A DNA stretch of 64,000 nucleotides, taken from positions 372,001-436,000 of the forward strand of contig NZ_BNAG01000003.1 in assembly GCF_014653175.1 (NCBI RefSeq), in the 5' to 3' direction. The stretch's first letter is position 1, and each line of letters starts with the position of its first letter. The notes below the pieces were generated by a model that did no database searches, had not been told where the DNA came from, and saw only the letters and a list, made by a program, of their open reading frames with translations. Made by a program: the position numbers and the translations under genes. Below, piece by piece: positions 61,975 through 64,000 of the stretch. Origin of the DNA: Roseivirga thermotolerans. Its GTDB lineage: Bacteria; Bacteroidota; Bacteroidia; Cytophagales; Cyclobacteriaceae.

Positions 61975-63927
61975 TCAGTAGCTTGTAAATCCGAGTTTCT
62001 TTAGTCCGTTAGTTATTTCACTGCTTTTCATAAATAGGTTCCACAGCAAGCCTGTCCTGTGATTTTCTATCATCAGTACAATAGGCCCCTGGTCAATGGC
62101 CAGATATGAGCTGGCAACCCAGCTTTCAGTCAGGTTAAAGGCATCGTAGAAGCCATATTCTCCCCAAAGCATATCGCCCATAATGTAGTAGAAGTGTTTA
62201 AGTGCCTTCATGGATTCATCGGGTGTATAGGGGAAAGACGAAAGGGCGGCTGTGGGGGTAATTACCCCCAGGTCGTTGGTGGGAGAGTGGGCAGAGTAGC
62301 CCTGATGGTTGTCGCTGGCGGTAAGTCCCCAGGCGTTTTCATTATAGCCAACAAAGTTTTTGGGGTTGGCAACAGCGTATGCATAATTTATCTTGCTGTG
62401 GGCTACGTTTTGATCCCAATAGTTGGCGTATTGATCTTCGAGCTGCCGCGGATCCAAGCCAAGGAAAGAGTAGTGGCTAAAGAATAGTGGCCCTCCATAG
62501 GAGTAGCCTAGTGGCAAGGTGGTCCCAAAGTATTCTTCACCATTAGCCATATTGCCATTTCTGGCCCAACCCTCATGGTATACATTGGCTGAAATAGGGT
62601 GGGTGGGAGAAGAAGCGGCCAGTACATAGACTATTAGCGATTCGTTCCAGCCCTGAATTTTCAGGTTCTTTTCCCAGCCTACATTGGGCGACCAATGCCA
62701 GTACAATACGTTCTGGCCGCCTCTGGTGTACCAATCCCATTCTACCTCTTCCCAAAGTTCTGTAATGGTATCTATAATGGCTTTTTCCTGAGTATTGGAG
62801 CCGTTGAGGTATTCTCTAACGGTGAGGAGCCCCTGAATCATAAAAGCCGTTTCTACAAGGTCGCCTCCATCGTCTGTAGCACTAAAAGGAATAGTCTTAC
62901 CGGTATTGCCGTTCATCCAGTGAGGCCATACCCCATGAAAACGATCGGCATTTTTTAAGAAGTTCACAATGGTCTGGAGCCTGTCTATTCCTTGTTGCCG
63001 GCTAATAAAACCGCGTTCTATGCCTACCAGTATGGCCATAACACCAAAGCCCGAACCTCCAATGGTTACAGTATTGCCACTGCTGTTGCGCTCTCTGGCC
63101 AATCCGCTGGTAGGATGAGCAAAATCCCAGAAGTATTTAAAGGTTTGCTCCTGAACCTTGGTGAGTAATTCGCTTTCAGAGATTTGCGGAAATTTATTGG
63201 CCGGGTTTAATTGTGTGTAGAACTCCAGGGAGTACCCTTCAAAGTCTCTGCCTTCGCTGCTCTTTAATTCTTCTGAGAGGGTGATTTTATATTTTTTAAT
63301 GTAGTCTAGGGCTGTGGTTGGGGTAACGGAAACCACTCTGTTTTCATCAGAACTGCTTATGCTCACGGAGCGTCCTGTTAGCCTAAATGCTTTCTGAAAA
63401 CTTTGAAGGCTTACCCCGGTGCTAAAATTGAAGGTAATAGTGGGTTGCACACCAATGTCTTGTACTCTGGGGTTGTTGCCTACCGTTTCTCCATCTATTT
63501 CAATGGAGATTAGGCTGAGGGCTCCTGCCAGTGTTTTGAATTGAATAGTGGTGGGAGTTGTGCTTGCTCCCGCGGTGCTTTTTAGGTTTTGGTTGATGGA
63601 TATGGTGTATAGGGTGTTGTCTTTAAGTGTACCGTTAACGAGTAGTAGGGCTGATTTGCCTTGGGATGAAAGGGAGATGGTTTTTGAAACTTCGTTGTCG
63701 TTTTCACTCAATAGTATTCCTGATTGAGTAGTAGACTCATCGAGGGCAGCAGAAAATACCAAAGATATAGTTCGGTCTACAGGAACTCCTTCTGTAACAC
63801 TACCAGTGCTCAGTTCAAGGTCACCGGCAAAGGCATTTTTGAGCACAAGGGGTTCTGCGCCAGGCTCATCTTTGCTACAGGCTAGCATGCTTAAAAACAC
63901 TAAAGACAGAAGGTAGTGGAGCTTCAT
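61975..63927 (-). CDS. GH144-like lipoprotein with N-terminal Ig-like domains
   Basis: A 650-residue lipoprotein; lipobox C17 (SMLAC), then SKDEPG. Two Ig-like (Big_5-type) beta domains cover about 28-130 and 135-240, with SLVFSAALDESTT and ITFNFSTGV. The C-terminal 400 residues repeat the GH144-like blocks of the neighbour: KYFWDFAHPTSGLARE, GGSGFGVMAILVGIERGF, VWPHWMNG, DDGGDLVETAF, YWHWSPNVGWE and GVITPTAALSSFPYTPDES. The extra domains probably hold the enzyme away from the membrane. It is the first gene of the minus-strand operon in this window; a hairpin precedes it, so genes beyond 64000 may be in the same locus. Confidence 0.9.
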   Translation of the reverse strand: MKLHYLLSLVFLSMLACSKDEPGAEPLVLKNAFAGDLELSTGSVTEGVPVDRTISLVFSAALDESTTQSGILLSENDNEVSKTISLSSQGKSALLLVNGTLKDNTLYTISINQNLKSTAGASTTPTTIQFKTLAGALSLISIEIDGETVGNNPRVQDIGVQPTITFNFSTGVSLQSFQKAFRLTGRSVSISSSDENRVVSVTPTTALDYIKKYKITLSEELKSSEGRDFEGYSLEFYTQLNPANKFPQISESELLTKVQEQTFKYFWDFAHPTSGLARERNSSGNTVTIGGSGFGVMAILVGIERGFISRQQGIDRLQTIVNFLKNADRFHGVWPHWMNGNTGKTIPFSATDDGGDLVETAFMIQGLLTVREYLNGSNTQEKAIIDTITELWEEVEWDWYTRGGQNVLYWHWSPNVGWEKNLKIQGWNESLIVYVLAASSPTHPISANVYHEGWARNGNMANGEEYFGTTLPLGYSYGGPLFFSHYSFLGLDPRQLEDQYANYWDQNVAHSKINYAYAVANPKNFVGYNENAWGLTASDNHQGYSAHSPTNDLGVITPTAALSSFPYTPDESMKALKHFYYIMGDMLWGEYGFYDAFNLTESWVASSYLAIDQGPIVLMIENHRTGLLWNLFMKSSEITNGLKKLGFTSY

Positions 63928-63946
63928 TATTAACTGGTTTAGATGA

Positions 63947-63981
63947 AATTGGGGATTTCAGCCAGGCTGAATTCCCCAATT
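63947..63981. other. Hairpin upstream of the GH144 gene
   Basis: AATTGGGGATTTCAGCC (63947-63963) and GGCTGAATTCCCCAATT (63965-63981) pair along about 17 bp with one T/T-type mismatch and a 1-base centre. It lies 20 bp before the GH144 start on the minus strand. It could terminate or attenuate transcription from the gene beyond the right edge, leaving only part of the mRNA to continue into this operon. Confidence 0.6.
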
Positions 63982-64000
63982 CATAGTAATTATTCGATTG

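Noticed and set aside
60590-63927. Starch-degrading glucoamylases
   Set aside because: The family name glucoamylase is historical; the motifs match PF10091, whose characterised enzyme is the GH144 endo-beta-1,2-glucanase, and they differ from GH15.

Overview
The window comes from a member of the Bacteroidota, most likely a marine or sediment Cytophagales-type bacterium. Evidence for this: two promoters upstream of genes fit or nearly fit the Bacteroidota pattern TTTG-N19-TAnnTTTG (a perfect one at 179-209 before tRNA-Glu). Starts generally lack a clear Shine-Dalgarno sequence. There are many lipoproteins. The amylase ends in a type IX secretion sorting domain. An ExbB - small membrane protein - ExbD - ExbD operon is present. 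Carbohydrate-active secreted enzymes are abundant. Both tRNAs lack an encoded CCA.

Layout. 1-5.3 kb: the start of gap (minus, cut by the window edge), tRNA-Glu with its own promoter and terminator, a small lipoprotein, an 846-bp gene-poor stretch, a cytoplasmic trehalase, an ECF sigma factor with an overlapping membrane protein (probable anti-sigma), and a GNAT acetyltransferase. 5.5-12.1 kb: pyruvate carboxylase, an array of four 157-178-bp tandem repeats, and a MacB/FtsX-type permease. 12.4-22.2 kb: five genes, each overlapping the next by 4-14 nt, which I read as an undescribed form of Pel-type exopolysaccharide system. They are a PelF-like glycosyltransferase, a PelG-like membrane protein, a GH114/PelA-type hydrolase, a large polytopic membrane protein, and a 1292-residue lipoprotein that joins a PelA-like deacetylase to a PelB-like helical-repeat and beta-barrel exporter. 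A near-consensus promoter and an inverted repeat precede it. This is the most interesting part of the window.

22.2-33.2 kb: two small minus-strand genes, the alpha-2-macroglobulin/PBP1C defence and repair pair, two zinc-ribbon membrane proteins (one a CPBP protease) and ruvC. 33.3-39.4 kb: a seven-gene run (GT2, small protein, PP2C phosphatase with GAF-like N-terminus, CE4 deacetylase, GT2, TatD, L-asparaginase I). 39.5-43.5 kb: tRNA-Ser, the ExbB/ExbD energy-transduction operon ending in a strong terminator, and a UMF1-type MFS transporter. 43.5-48.2 kb: a starch module with a perfect LacI-family operator, a lipoprotein with a possible carbohydrate-binding domain, and a secreted multidomain GH13 amylase with a T9SS tail. 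48.3-52.5 kb: AMP nucleosidase, a stand-alone HsdR_N protein, AlkB alkane monooxygenase, a formylglycine-generating enzyme (FGE) and a secreted intradiol dioxygenase-like protein.

53.1-63.9 kb is a minus-strand polysaccharide-degradation region: GH43-like, TauE/SafE anion exporter, Cys-type sulfatase (which the FGE at 50.7 kb could activate), GH3 beta-glucosidase, esterase and two GH144-like (glucoamylase-family) lipoproteins. GH3 plus GH144 suggests beta-1,2-glucan use. SusC/SusD genes may lie just beyond the right edge. All family assignments are by reading motifs; no database search was possible.
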